NCBI GenBank assembly: GCA_963920705.1
Contig: CAWUCO010000002.1
Coordinates: 124,001-188,000 of the forward strand
Length of the DNA stretch: 64,000 bases
DNA from: Odiellus spinosus
Lineage: Eukaryota; Arthropoda; Arachnida; Opiliones; Phalangiidae
Direction of reading: 5' to 3'
This document shows positions 36,301-46,779 of this stretch, one piece after another; within the stretch, counting starts at the first letter, position 1, and each line of letters begins with the position of its first letter. Both the position numbers and the translations under genes were made by a program. The notes beneath the pieces were generated by a model. It did not search any database, had not been told where the DNA came from, and saw only the letters and a program-made list of their open reading frames with translations.

Positions 36301-38749
36301 GTAGCTTTTTAAGAGCTGCAAAGATAGGTTGAACGCGAGAAAAGTTGAATACAAAGACCGAGATAACAGTAGCGTGTTAAAGCTTGAATCAACGTAAAAG
36401 ACGGAATAGGGGAATTAGTTTGGCTCCACTCTATATCTACGAAACGCGTAGATAAGAGATAGGTGGGTGTGCAGCTTCTTACGCGCTGCAACTGAAATCG
36501 TCGTCTTTGTAAAGATTTGATAAGCCTTTTTCGGGTTCAAGAGTTTCCCTAGTTAAACACAGATTAAAATAATGAAAGATTGATAAGGTATATGAAGTAA
36601 TAGAGAGAAAGGTGCCTGAATGGGTTACGAAAAGGTTAAAACATAAATCTAGCCGAGCTTTATTAAGTATTCTAAATTGATAAACAAAAAGTTAATTTAT
36701 TAAACAGTAGATAAGCTTTTTATTATGTCATTTTTTAACGTTAACTGAAAATTTCTTTCACTCATATTATATTATGAGTATCCCATTAAATTCACCGTAA
36801 TTAAAAAGTAGGCAAGATTTTCTTATCATTTGGTTTTTTAACTCTAATAATAAATCTCTTCTCGGCCTATATAAGCGAGATTTACAAATTCGGTACTCAT
36901 AGTAGCAACGCACCTATGGGTGGTTTACGTTAGCGATTAGAATTGTGGCGAACTCTGTCACTTTCGCGATGGTGTCGTCTTCGATTGTTTCGGCAATCGG
37001 TTTTCACCTATATTTAGGTGATAAGATACCTCTTTCACGTTATCTTTTGGGTAGAGTACTGGAATAAACCGAGGCAATTGAATTTAAATCGCATTACCTA
37101 GAAATGTGGCTCATTTAATAAATTTTGTATCTGTAAGAACATTCGCAATGTAAGATCTAGGGATTAAATATCAGTTCATACCATGCCAAGTGCTCAATAC
37201 ACAATAAATTTAAAGTTTAACGTTATCAATCTCTACTTTTTTTAATACTTGAGTTTTGCGACTAGGATCGTCATTAAGTAGTTGGCCAAAAGAGTTGTTT
37301 CGCCTTCCATGCCCATTTTTTCAATGCGATTCAATATTATAAAATTTAAGATTCGATTATGTAAACTTAGCCGAGCTTTATTAATTGGTTCTAAATTGGT
37401 AAACATAAATTTATTTTTTTAAATAATAAACTTTTTTATAATGGCATTTTTCATAGCTAACTGAAAATTACATTCACTAGGTTCTTTTACTAGCGTAGCC
37501 CTCTTAAGCTGTTTAATTCCGACTATATATTTTTTCAGTGGTATCCCATAAAATTCACCCTAATTCACCTTTATTAAAAAGTAGGCAAGATTTTCTTATT
37601 AGATATTTTAGCTTTAATAATTACACATCGCTTCTCGGCCTATATAAGCGAGATTTACAGATTCGGTACTAGTTGATGCACGCGCCAATGGGTGGTTTAC
37701 GTTAGCGTTTAAAATTGTGGTGAGCCCTCTCGCTTAAGCGATGGTTCGCGTTAGATTTTTTTCGGCAATCGTTTCTCACCTATAATTCGGTGATAATCGA
37801 CGTCTTTCTCGCTATCCTCTGGTTAGAGTTCTTGAATAAAGCTAGGCGATTTAAATTATTTCGCTTTACTTAGAAATGTAGCTAATTTAATCTATTGTGT
37901 CTATGAAAGGTCTAAGGACTAAATATCACTTGAGCTGGACTTCATAGCCAAGTGCTTAATTTAAAGTTTAACGTTCTCAATCTCTACTTTATTTTATAAT
38001 ACTTGAGTTTTACGACTAGGATGAGCTTTAGATCCAAATTTAATAATTGGACAGCTGCTTAATTGCAAGGTCAATACTACTACTTGATGACGCTGCTAAT
38101 AAGTAGTTGGCCAATTATTAGTCTGGATCTAAAGCACATCCTAGTCGCATAACTCAAGTATAACATAAAATAAAGTAAAGATTTAGAATGTTAAATAAGA
38201 TAGGAGAAACGGAAACTGATTTCAGCGAGTTAAATAAACGGCCACAAACTAATTCTGCTCTCCTGAATTATGTTCTCCTGCTTAAATGAATTGTTCCGCC
38301 TTCCATGCTCCGATTACGAATAAAGATTAAAAACGCTATTAATTCATTTCAAATACCAACCTTAAACTTCGATCCAATATAACAATTAAACAACCTTCAT
38401 TGCCACCCAAATATTACAAGCGTTGTTAAGATATTGAAAATGGATAATTTATAGTTTCCATTTTAGGGAACTACGATTGTACGAAGCATCAACTGGATCA
38501 ATTTACGAACACATTATGGATGAAATTCAACACATTCGTAACAAGCAAGTTATTAAAATCGAGGAACTTTTCACGGCCTACGAGATCGCCGATCTGGCGT
38601 TTCTCTTTCAACTCTACGGTTACGGACTGGCAGTGGCTTTCGCCAGCAAATTCCTCGAAGCAACCCTGGAAATTTACAAAAATCGAAAACCCAAATATCC
38701 CAAACGATTTCACTGAGCAGGCAGCCCATTGGTCCTATAATTCCAATAA
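33154..38749 (+). CDS. Ionotropic receptor (IR) gene, 3' portion, possibly a pseudogene
   Basis: Six exons can be joined in phase: 33154-33333, 33401-33542, 33822-33982, 34143-34245, 34812-34992 and 38467-38716. The product has the order of an arthropod IR: end of S1 ligand-binding lobe (YYFTVDPPLVW), M1 (FLLMIFLSAATVYF), pore region and M2 (FWTVIWDYFASLFYE, then VLLGFTIFSNE), S2 lobe, and M3 plus a short tail (ELFTAYEIADLAFLFQLYGY). These are ligand-gated cation channels of chemosensory neurons. A TGA at 33220-33222 lies in frame between IIG and NFIPLAP, so this allele is broken unless it is a sequence error. AATAAA at 38744 fits the 3' end. N-terminal exons are not visible; the LINE sits just upstream. 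The exon 4/5 junction is the least certain. Confidence 0.75.
33401..33542 (+). CDS. IR exon with transmembrane segment M1
   Basis: Acceptor CTCTTCCTAG, donor C|GTAAGA. Encodes the hydrophobic helix FLLMIFLSAATVYF, a basic loop (RCLRRQ) and the start of the pore region FWTVIWDYFASLFYE. Phase 0 to 1 joins cleanly to the next exon. Confidence 0.75.
33822..33982 (+). CDS. IR exon with M2 and start of S2 lobe
   Basis: Acceptor TACCGTTTCAG, donor CAG|GTACGA. Encodes PLDSGVLLGFTIFSNEINAV, then an S2-lobe start (MKEYAIVENKDDLDKLGF), matching the usual IR 'edL..lGf' stretch that follows M2. The upstream intron (33543-33821) contains a degenerate CACCCAATT repeat. Confidence 0.75.
34143..34245 (+). 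CDS. IR exon (S2 lobe), 3' end uncertain
   Basis: Starts after TATTTCTAG with HPCEKTYFSDSKRNSVWKMN. A phase-compatible donor (CAC|GTGAAC) is at 34246, but it lies inside a stretch of GAACTC repeats, so the true end could differ or be destroyed. Without splicing the frame hits TGA at about 34266. Confidence 0.5.
34216..34470. repeat. Degenerate GAACTC/GAATTC tandem repeat
   Basis: Short palindromic words GAACTC, GAATTC and CTCGAG recur about every 10-20 bp over 250 bp across an exon-intron boundary of the IR gene. The period is irregular, so it is an old, decayed simple repeat. Confidence 0.7.
34812..34992 (+). CDS. IR exon (S2 lobe)
   Basis: Donor TG|GTAAGC at 34993 is clear; acceptor GATATAG at 34811 is inferred from phase. 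Encodes YRKGAKTVLTFIINTEYRD, then VWLGINESSAFKYNPQIHET, which corresponds to the IR segment before M3. The last codon is split and completed (Trp) in the exon at 38467. Confidence 0.65.
35050..36062 (+). repeat. Dispersed repeat family H, copy 1 (in IR intron)
   Basis: Related to 38930-39480 (inverted) and to 39840-40062 plus 41341-41555 (same orientation). Landmarks: ACGATGGATAAGAAA, TTTCCAGAATTAGTC, AAAACGACGAAACTAAG, TTATTCGTTATTTTTCACG, and a 23-bp palindrome around GAACGTATAACGCGG with TATCC/GGATA ends. This copy is split by a minisatellite and unrelated AT-rich DNA. Confidence 0.75.
35397..35637. repeat. 15-16-bp minisatellite in IR intron
   Basis: About 15 copies of CCCATTAGCGCAGTTT with variants CCCATTTGCGCCGTT. 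It starts exactly where repeat family H continues in its other copies, so it expanded within that element. Confidence 0.9.
36061..36090. repeat. Perfect 12-bp-stem hairpin
   Basis: Arms ATAAACAACGCC and GGCGTTGTTTAT around loop TTAGCT, at the right end of repeat family H copy 1. It could act as an element terminus or a cruciform; there is no U-tract that would suggest a bacterial terminator. Confidence 0.8.
36225..36500. repeat. Two diverged ~170-bp copies with hairpins
   Basis: 36250-36325 and 36425-36490 share CTATCTCTAAG/CTATATCTACG, AGATTAGAGGTAGAGG/AGATAAGAGATAGG and GTAGCTTTTTAAGAGCTGC/GCAGCTTCTTACGCGCTGC. The last is a hairpin in each copy. Non-coding. Confidence 0.5.
36651..38022 (+). 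repeat. Tandem LTR-like repeat, two copies with TATA and AATAAA
   Basis: Copy 1 36651-37268 and copy 2 37369-38022 align throughout (AGCCGAGCTTTATTAA start, CTTGAGTTTTGCGACTAGGA end). Each contains TATATAAG (36868, 37641), about 200 bp, then GGAATAAA or TGAATAAA, the arrangement of an LTR with promoter and poly(A) signal. The sequence between copies is only about 100 bp and codes for nothing. 38125-38195 repeats the 3' end in inverted orientation, giving a foldback with 37978-38045. No TG...CA ends or target duplications were identified, so LTR origin is unproven. Confidence 0.6.
38467..38716 (+). CDS. IR terminal exon with M3 and C-terminal tail
   Basis: Acceptor TTCCATTTTAG. Encodes ELRLYEASTGSIYEHIMDEI, then IEELFTAYEIADLAFLFQLY and GYGLAVAFASKFLEATLEIY, a typical IR M3 with the flanking E.L...D..F.L...G..LA pattern, and a short basic tail ending in TGA. 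This is the best-supported exon of the gene. The intron before it is 3.5 kb and full of repeats. Confidence 0.85.
38744..38749 (+). promoter_or_regulatory. Poly(A) signal of IR gene
   Basis: AATAAA 28 bp after the IR stop codon. Confidence 0.6.
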
Positions 38750-38929
38750 AATTCTATATTTTCAAACACGTCCTATATTATCCAGTCTTGGAGGAGAGAC
38801 GGTCTGTAGTGATATCGTGAGCTTTCTATGAGCGACACAATTTAGGCTGGTTCATTCATAAAGTGCTACCACCTTTGAGCCAAACTTTTAGTAAAAAATA
38901 GTGCAAAATCTAAAAGGTGAAAGAGTCTG

Positions 38930-39480
38930 CTCAAATTTCGTATATTTTTTATTAATTGGATAAAATTTACTAAATTTTTATGTATATTATCTATTTGATT
39001 AAAAATAGACTATTTTTCATTCGAGTTAACTTATTCCAAGATAATGTAAAAATCCATAATCCATAACCGTTTTTATCCAAAAATGGCAACTTATCTTAGA
39101 ATATTATCCGCGTTATACGCTGAGGAAAAAAAATTTCAAAATTCATTTTCGTGAACAATAACGAATAAAAAGATGATTTAAAATCTTAGTTTCGTCGTTT
39201 TATTTATATTCTTCGAATTAAAAGTCAATTTGAAATATTTTTGTTATATTTTAGATTAATTCTGGAAACGCGAATGTTTCTTATCCATCGTTATACGTTT
39301 GAAAACGAGTAATAATAATAAAGCGGCAAACGCTTATCATCGGGTAAACCTTATACAATTAACAATTATAAGAATAAAGAAATTTCATTTTTTAGTTACA
39401 ATTAATTTATCCGAAATTTGTTTTCTCAAAATATACGAATAACAGAAGATAATAGATATCCGATTCCGAATTTTAACTAG
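38930..39480 (-). repeat. Dispersed repeat family H, copy 2 (inverted)
   Basis: Inverse of 35050-36062: GTTATACGCTG, CGAATAAAAAGATG, CTTAGTTTCGTCGTTTTA and TTTCTTATCCATCGT appear in reversed order. Together with copy 1 it could pair across the IR last exon; the two are about 3.9 kb apart. Confidence 0.75.
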
Positions 39481-39839
39481 TCTTACCTAAAATATAACAA
39501 AAGGGACGGACTAGCTCGAAAGATGTGGAAGTTGTAGGAACGTAGTTTCAACCAATTAGGGTCAAAGTAACACGGCCTTCCACTACGCTACATCGATATA
39601 ACTGTCAGAGGTTGTGTTAGAAGAGTTGAAGTTACCATATCACGCCAAACTGCGGTCATCTAAACGAATGGTTTCCACATTCGTGATGAATGAAATGGCA
39701 GCGAAGTTGTCACCATTTTAAAATTTCTAACAATTTAGTTGATTAGTTTTTTAAAGTGAGGCTGACACCGTTTTTGTTCAAAGCCGAAGGTCTCGAAAAA
39801 TTATAAATCTTCCCTCAAGATGACGTAGTAAGAATTAGT
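39481..39839. other. Unassigned spacer
   Basis: No gene or repeat recognised. GAAGTTACCAT and AAGTTGTCACCATTT look like a small local repeat. Confidence 0.35.
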
Positions 39840-40062
39840 GTATGAAATTTGTATATTCGAATAATTGTTAAATGTTTAAGGTTTACCCGAAGATAAGCGT
39901 TTGGCGCTTTATCTGCTTGCCCAAATTACTCGTTTTGAAACGTATAACGATGGATAAGAAAATTCACGTTTCCAGAATTAGTCTAAAATATAAGAAAAAT
40001 ATTCGAAGAATATATAAATAAAACGACGAAACTAAGATTTTAAATCATCTTTTTATTCGTTA

Positions 40063-41340
40063 CTAGCTGAAGGCCCGCCCTACGGGGCGGACTTCATCTA
40101 GACGCTTTGGGCCTCATGAAATTGTATTAACATATGTTAAATTGTTTTTATCATGAGAAACCAAAATATTTATTTGCGTATGTTTGACAAATGCACAAAA
40201 TAGGAAATAATTCACCCAACATAATTATTTATATTAAAGGATAAAAACAATTTGAGAGGATTATCTTTTGTGGCCGAAAAAATCACAGTATTTCTTTATA
40301 AACAACGTTTTTAGTGAAAATATTCTCTTTTTTCTTTAAAAGAGCCCCCTGATAATCGGTATCTACAACTTTAATTTTAATATTTTTGTGAGATGTTACT
40401 CTTGAAAACGCGACATACAGTTGGCCATGGGCAAAAACCGGTTCTCGTAAATAAATGCCAACTTTTTCAAGCGTTTGACCCTGGGCTTTGTTTATCGTAA
40501 TCGCGAACGCAACACGAACTGGGAACTGTCTTCTTTTCAAAATAAAAGGCATATTGGAATCGGACGGAGCTAGGTCGATCCTCGGAATAAAAACGATTTA
40601 TCCCTTGGAAATACCCGTTAAAATTTCCGCCAAATTACCACCACAACTTAAATTTTAAAACTTTAATTTAAACTAACTAAATTACTAAAAATTGCAATGA
40701 TCAATTTAACTATGAACCTCGAGGCTTCCCCTTCGATTACGGCCGTTTTTATAATTGTTTTAATTGTATCCAGGTTAAAGCAAACAATTTTCAAAATCCA
40801 ACCATTTTCAACACAAAATTTTAAAAAGGCCCAAAAAAAAAATACAAATGACCATTATCTCTCGTGTTTTCTTTCGATTCATTCTTTTTTGCTTTAAGCT
40901 AGGATTTGACGGTGCTGGGCAATAAAAACTAAACTTTGACCCGCTAATGTCTCTGTGAAACGCGGAGATATATGTAAAAGTTTATAAAAGTAAAAATCGA
41001 TAAAAATCTAGTAGTAACATATGCACCGAAAGCCCAACTCCTGGCGCTTCATAGAGTTAACATGGCGAGAGAAAGTCAGTTTTAACTCAACTTCAGTTAA
41101 TTCTAATTATAACTTAAAAGAGATACGGAGCCAGATTTAATTTTTGTCCCGTAGACGGCGTGTTTCTCTAAAAGTAATAAAATTACCAAAGGCGGGGGGG
41201 CCCGAATGGGCTCAGGGAAAAATTTTGAAAAGCGCCAAGAAAACAACCCGAAAAGAAGACGACGAAAAACGAACGGTCCGTCGCTTATTATATAGAAAGA
41301 AGACGACGAAAAACGAACGGTCCGTCGCTTATTATATAGA
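40063..41340 (-). mobile_element. Helitron (1,278 bp), canonical ends
   Basis: Read on the - strand it starts TCTATATAATAAGCGACGG at 41340 and ends with a GC-rich hairpin (arms GTCCGCCCC and GGGCGGGC) followed by TTCAGCTAG at 40063. TC at the 5' end, a hairpin about 10 bp from a CTAG 3' end, and insertion between host A and T without target duplication are the Helitron hallmarks; the empty site is visible in family H copy 1. The first ~43 bp of the 5' end are present twice in tandem (41254-41297, 41298-41340). It contains only the C-terminal helicase remnant, so it is non-autonomous. Confidence 0.92.
40283..40650 (-). pseudogene. Helitron RepHel helicase C-terminal remnant
   Basis: PIF1-type helicase C-terminus. 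Shows LAEILTGISKG, then a stop, then [34 protein letters not shown] (the motif V/VI region) and [13 protein letters not shown] (arginine-finger motif VI). Rep domain and Walker A/B helicase motifs are absent. The stop at about 40600 (TAA in a KG*IVF context) and the missing N-terminus show that it is a fossil. The normal role is unwinding during rolling-circle transposition. Confidence 0.88.
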
Positions 41341-41555
41341 TTTTTCACGAAAATAAATTTTGAATGTTTTTTATCCGAACGTATAACGCGGATAATTTTC
41401 TAAGATAAGGCCATTTTTGGATAAAAACGGATATGGATTACGTTTTTTACAGTTTATCTGCGAATAAGTTAACTCAAATAAAAAATTGTTTATTATTAAT
41501 CAAACAGATAATATCCATAAGAATTTAGTAGATTTTATTCAATTTTAGATTACTT

Positions 41556-44500
41556 CAAGAACGTAATTTTAGGGAAAAGATCATGTGATAATTACGCTCT
41601 AAATCAGCCACGCGACCATATTGATGCTGTAGAATTACATTGAATACTTTTGAAGATGGTGCTAATAAAATATTTATTTTTACTGTTGCGGCTTTGAAAA
41701 TATTTCTTCCAAATTTCCCGAAAGTTATAAAAATCAGTGGCTGCCTCAATTTGATAAACGAGAAAAGCAATTTTTTCTGCTGTCATAATATTAACCTCGA
41801 ACAAAGAGCATTAACTGAATGCGTTGAGCGGAGGACTAATATCAAGGCCCTTTTAGATTCGTGCCTCGAGCATGATTATGCCAATAGACAAATTAGAAAC
41901 TGAAGAGGAACTTGCACGGGCAGCGCGACATTGGTGTGCAATCTTTACGCGCCGATCCGTTTTTAAAGATGTCGCTATCGTAGAATTTCCCATTCTGATC
42001 CTCATTGGCTCAGCTATGACTAGAGACAAACTAGGCCCGGTAACCCCTCCCCTCGCGCTTCGAGACTCGACGCGTTTCCCATAACAACGGGTGTAATACG
42101 TAACGTAGATAGGTACGAGAACTAGAGATAGAGTGAGGCCATCTATTGTGATAATTAATCATTATATTTTACCCCAATGGCCGTAGCCCCTGGATCAGTT
42201 GGTTTAGGAGTTTGGAAATTAAGATTTCGTCAATAGATTCACCCAAAGATGGCGCCAAAGGGATGCCAGAGATACGCGTTTTAGGGAAAAGTGATTTCCG
42301 CGAGACGGGGATAATCCATATCAATGTTCTATCACTCTGGCTTTCATTTTCACTACCGCCAAACTTTTCCCCTGCATATCCCCAACTCGCAGATGGCGCC
42401 ACCCGCCTCTCGACTTCACTTTTAAATGAAGAGGCACTGGGTCTAACGGAAGAATGGTAGATTCTGATTTTTCAGACCAACTGTTCGCGCCAGTACCCTT
42501 CCTTGTCTAGTATAAGCTCTTTGGTTTGATTGAAATATACGTGTAAAGAGAGAGTTTGTTTTTTCAATCAGAAATGATTAACAGCGTTGGCAGTTGATAA
42601 ATTAAAAATGTACGTATGTATCAAATTAATCCGCCTGTTATTTCTATGGAAACCGCAAAGTTTATACGAGATATATTATTAACGATACAGTTTGGAATCT
42701 CCGTCAGCAGTTTTTTGGTAACAAGTTCACAAAAACACCAAGATTTCTCAATTAACCGCTCACTTCCCGTTTAACAATAATTTGTGGTCATAACTTCAGC
42801 ACAATTCTTAATTTAACCTAGAAAATAGAGTCGTGTTAGAGTTTCATCCTCTACGAATGTTGAACGACTAATAACAAAAAAGAGGAGAAATCATCTCAAT
42901 CAGGAGATGGATGATCGACTCAATGTATCAGTTTTTTTCTACAAAGTAAGTGTCAACTAAATCAATTACTATTCTCATTTCGACCCGGATATGATTTACT
43001 CCTCCCTGGCATAACTTAATTCATTTTTATACCTATATGCGTAGGGTACCATTGACAGAAGATCCGATGAACTGTACAAAAAGATAATCACTCATTTTAG
43101 GTTCGCTTTTTACATTTTATTTGATTACCACGGAAGACTTATTAAGGGCCCCATACACGATACGATTTTCGGGGGGGGGGGATGATTTATCTCTACAATC
43201 TGGGTGAGCGACGGTCGGTCGCTCGTTTTGGCCACACACGGGAAAACCGAAGTCTGAGATATTTTACACTTTACCCCATCGATGCGATTTTCGGCGGACG
43301 ACAATTAAAAAGGCTAGGCAGATTGGCAAGTGTTTGGTTAACCGTTTAGCCTTATTGATATTTATGATTTTATCGTGATAATAGTTATATTGAAGACTTT
43401 AATTTAGAAGTCGGGGTTTAGACAAGGTTATTTCTGTTTATTTTATCTTTATTCATAATTGGAAATTAACCACGGGAAGTCTATGATAAACGCGTGTAAT
43501 CGCGAATATTTAACTGATTAACCAAATGTTTGTAGATTATCTTGTCCAAATCCCGACCTCTACTTAATTTGAAAATAATCAAAAAAGGTTATTTTTTATC
43601 GCAACTGGGGTAATGATGTTGTTTTTTACTTTTAATTCAAAGAAAACAAATGCTACTTTATCATTTTAATTAGACTCTGCCATTCGGCAGAGTCTGTTAT
43701 TCATAGCTCTAGTTTTCCGTAGACTGCTAGCAGCTCCTCTGTTTGGGCCATATTAACTCCAATGGGAAAATAACATGGGCTGCCAAGATCCGAGATTCTT
43801 ATACATTATCGAAGCTCAAAAACCTTGGAATTACATTACACATGACGCTTTTTTTGGTACACGTTAAAGTTCAGTGTGTCTGTACCTAGAGTCGTCGATC
43901 GGAAGGCCTATCTATAATTAGGAAGCTCTTTGTTTTCCTTTTTTGAGTGATTTAGTTTAATTTTATGTCGATATGTGTGCTTTTGACCTTTTTTCCCCAA
44001 ATCAGACTTTAATATAAAGTAAAATTAATTTTAAATCTATGTTATACAGAATGGTCGCTCGCTTTGTACGCATTGAAATTACGGTTGCCTCTAGCTAGTG
44101 CATAAAAGGCCATAGAGTATTTGCACAGCCCGCTTAGGCAAAAATGGCTGTATCTTCAAGCTCTATCATTGCTATGATGCTAAGTTCGTACGCGTTGAAA
44201 TTCCGTATGGTTCCACCTCTAGCCAATGAACACGCCGTCAGGCGGTTAACCATCCCGCTTATAAATTCCCTACGCGCTGCTGCAAAGCGACCTATATTTA
44301 TTCTGGGATAGAGAAAACACACCCCTTTACCTTTACACCCGCTGAATTTGGGAAGTGAAATAAGCGGGAGAGTAACGAAAAGAGAGTAAGAGACGCCATA
44401 AAATGTTTCATCGGTTAGTTTCGTAAAACTACTATATCTTTAACAAAAGACTTGAATATGGTAATTATTTTTGTTTATTTTATTTTTGAAATATCTTAAT

Positions 44501-44687
44501 TGAATTTTTATAAGTTTTATTTTCCATTTGGACTCCATTAACTAAACGAGTTGTTATAAATTACAATCCAAGGCTTAGTGGGACAATCTCTTCGACGTAG
44601 ACCTTTTGGTCAGGTTTTACTAGAGAGATGTCAGTACGACGAATTCAAATCTCGTAGAGAGTTTAAGTTTTTTTTAACATTATTTTT
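41556..44687. other. Gene-poor stretch, nothing assigned
   Basis: Short open frames at 41555-41903, 42169-42460 and 44134-44322 have no recognisable domain and no splice context. Visible items: an 11-G run near 43168, a perfect hairpin at 43672, and two diverged copies of a ~50-bp motif (GTACGCRTTGAAATT...CCTCTAGC) near 44075 and 44190. Confidence 0.4.
43672..43695. repeat. Perfect 10-bp-stem hairpin
   Basis: Arms AGACTCTGCC and GGCAGAGTCT around loop ATTC. Same style as the hairpins ending other elements in the window, but no element could be delimited around it. Confidence 0.75.
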
Positions 44688-45810
44688 ACCTCCCCGACTG
44701 AACTTCAGTTCAGGGGGAGGTATTACACTGATCATGTCTGTATGTCTGTGTGTCTGTCTGTCTGTCTGTCACTTCCTGTGTAACCGGATATCACGTGACC
44801 TAGCTCTTAAAGCCAAAAGTCTAGAGACGTAATCATACCAGCTTATCGTTCAATCCCGTACAACGGAATTACCTCCTTTAAGCGTGGTTGCCACATTGAT
44901 ATGCTTCCGGTGTCTTGCGATTACGTGCAACAGGACGTCTCCCATTGTATGTTATCGCCTTCCACCATCCACATTACGGTCGAACCCTGATGCTTGACAG
45001 TATAGCCAATGAGACGTCTCCCACTGATATAATCACCTCCGACCATCCACGCACCAAGGACCAACCTCCAGTTTCCGATCTCAGCGGGTCATACTAGCGA
45101 GGCGTCCCTCACTAATATGATCCAAATCAACCATTGAAACCATCCACTCTCCCCCTCTACGGGTCAAGGGTTACGTTCGCATCTACACTGAGCGCCAGGT
45201 GTATTTACTACCTCCCGACATTGACAAGGGGGTGTGTTCCCCTTTGTTTTCAGCTTTAAGTTGCAGATAACTGTTAAGGTATTCGAAACGCTTATATAGT
45301 ATTAAAAATAGTATAACTCAAATTTGCCGTATGCCATCACATCTTTAGTGAACTGAAACGGATTATTCATTTAAATTGTAATTTAAATATATATAATAAT
45401 AACTGAATAAATAATAGCTGAAATGTAAATGTAATATAAAAGATAGTTTCGAAGATATTTAAGATTTTAGGCAAAAAAGTTAAGTTAATTAAGGTGCGTG
45501 TACACGAAGATGAAGGCGCGTTCACACGGGTATCCATGATATAGATATGAATATTATAAGAATATTGGAATTTAATTTTCCCATTTCGGCTAAATATTGC
45601 TAGTTAATTAAGGTGCGTTTACACGAAGATAAAGGCGCGTTCACACGCCATTAAGAATATTGGAATTCAATTTTCCCATTTCGGCTAAATATTGCGAATG
45701 GAAACATTTAACTTGGCTATCTTAAGAATATTAAATGGTGCATTTATCACGTCATGAAATTCAAACTGAGAGTATCTGTATTCGACAAAATGTATCTAAG
45801 ATTACAAAGA
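44688..45810 (-). mobile_element. TATA-to-hairpin dispersed element, copy 2
   Basis: On the - strand it runs from about 45810 to the hairpin at 44721-44688. The 5' part (45485-45700) holds tandem ~118-bp units with GGTGCGTGTACACGAAGAT and AAGGCGCGTTCACACG, which are inverted 50-bp-type repeats; then the AT-rich block, TATATAAG (45298-45291) with CGTTTCGAA, the body, the CAGA tract and the CCTCCCC hairpin. It is more diverged from copies 1 and 3 than they are from each other. Confidence 0.75.
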
Positions 45811-46779
45811 TCGAGAAATCATATGAGAGAACCCGTACGTTAAGCTATCTTTAAAAGAACTGATGACCTTAGCATTAAAGAAGGTACGAATGTCTAATAT
45901 AAATCAGTGCGTATTTTAAAATGCCTGTTTAGCGGAATAACTACATTCAAACAAAGGAGGCTTATTTTCAAAACTCCTAAAATCAAGTTCGCAAGCATGC
46001 CAGAATGTGTAGCTCACGAGTATAGTGCTAAATTTAAAGTCGAAAACCACTTCTCTCACGCGAAAAATCAAACGAAATTTGATCTTGCGAAAACAAGCTT
46101 TATATTTTGGAAAAAAAAACGGAATTTTCTCGATAACTTGCACACAGTAGCGTGAGAGTTGGTTTTAAAAAACAGTTTATAGCACGCGTTTGCAGTTACA
46201 TTTTTCGATTTCTCACGCGTTTTCGAACGTGCCTGGTACAAAAATTTCGCAAATACGTTTCGCGCGGAAATGTCGCGTTTGCGCATGCGCAGATCGAGGC
46301 AGAGTAGTTAGACATTTCTACTAATTAACGCGTTAATTTGCAAAAGTCACGAACTTTCTAAAATTAGACGTGCATTGAATATGTCGAGAAGTCGCGTGCG
46401 CTTAAAATTGAAACCAGCCAAGTACGCGAGGTCCTTGACTGTTGCTACCTATCATATACTTGTTCAAATTTCTCACGCGTTTTCGAACGTGCCTTGTACA
46501 TAAATTTCGAAAATACGTTTCGCGCGGATATGTCGCGTTTGCGCATGCGCAGATTGAGGCAGAGTAGTTAGACATGTAATTAACGCGGCGCCTTCTTATT
46601 GGTGCCGCCACTCGGTAGTTTGAATGTCGCCGCCGCGGCATAGACGGCGCTGAATAGGAATAAGGCCAATTTGGACAGTGGCGCAATCTAGCAAACCCAC
46701 ATGAATACGCGTGAAATTACCTATCAGAATCAAATTTCGTTATGAAGTGGAAACCTGTCAGTTAAACTTGATTTTTTTA
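45811..46779. repeat. Spacer with a ~108-bp direct repeat
   Basis: 46209-46316 and 46467-46575 are near-identical (TTTCTCACGCGTTTTCGAAC to GAGGCAGAGTAGTTAGACAT), CpG-rich with GCGCATGCGC. The rest, including frames at 45907-46286, shows no recognisable gene. Confidence 0.7.

Larger units (their letters stand above)
39840..41555 (+). repeat. Dispersed repeat family H, copy 3, split by a Helitron
   Basis: Left part 39840-40062 and right part 41341-41555 join to give the uninterrupted family H order (TTATTCGTTA then TTTTTCACG, as in copy 1 at about 35370). The insertion is the Helitron at 40063-41340. Confidence 0.85.

Noticed and set aside
37627..37700. U2 snRNA gene, because ATCGCTTCTCGGCC matches the U2 5' end
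   Set aside because: The match stops after 14 bases and TATATAAG follows; the other copy (36854) lacks even the full 14 bases.
41103..41356. Open frames at the Helitron 5' end
   Set aside because: They cover the duplicated terminal sequence and the host junction; no protein family.
42169..42460. Overlapping open frames on both strands
   Set aside because: No recognisable domain, no splice or promoter context, no second copy to compare.
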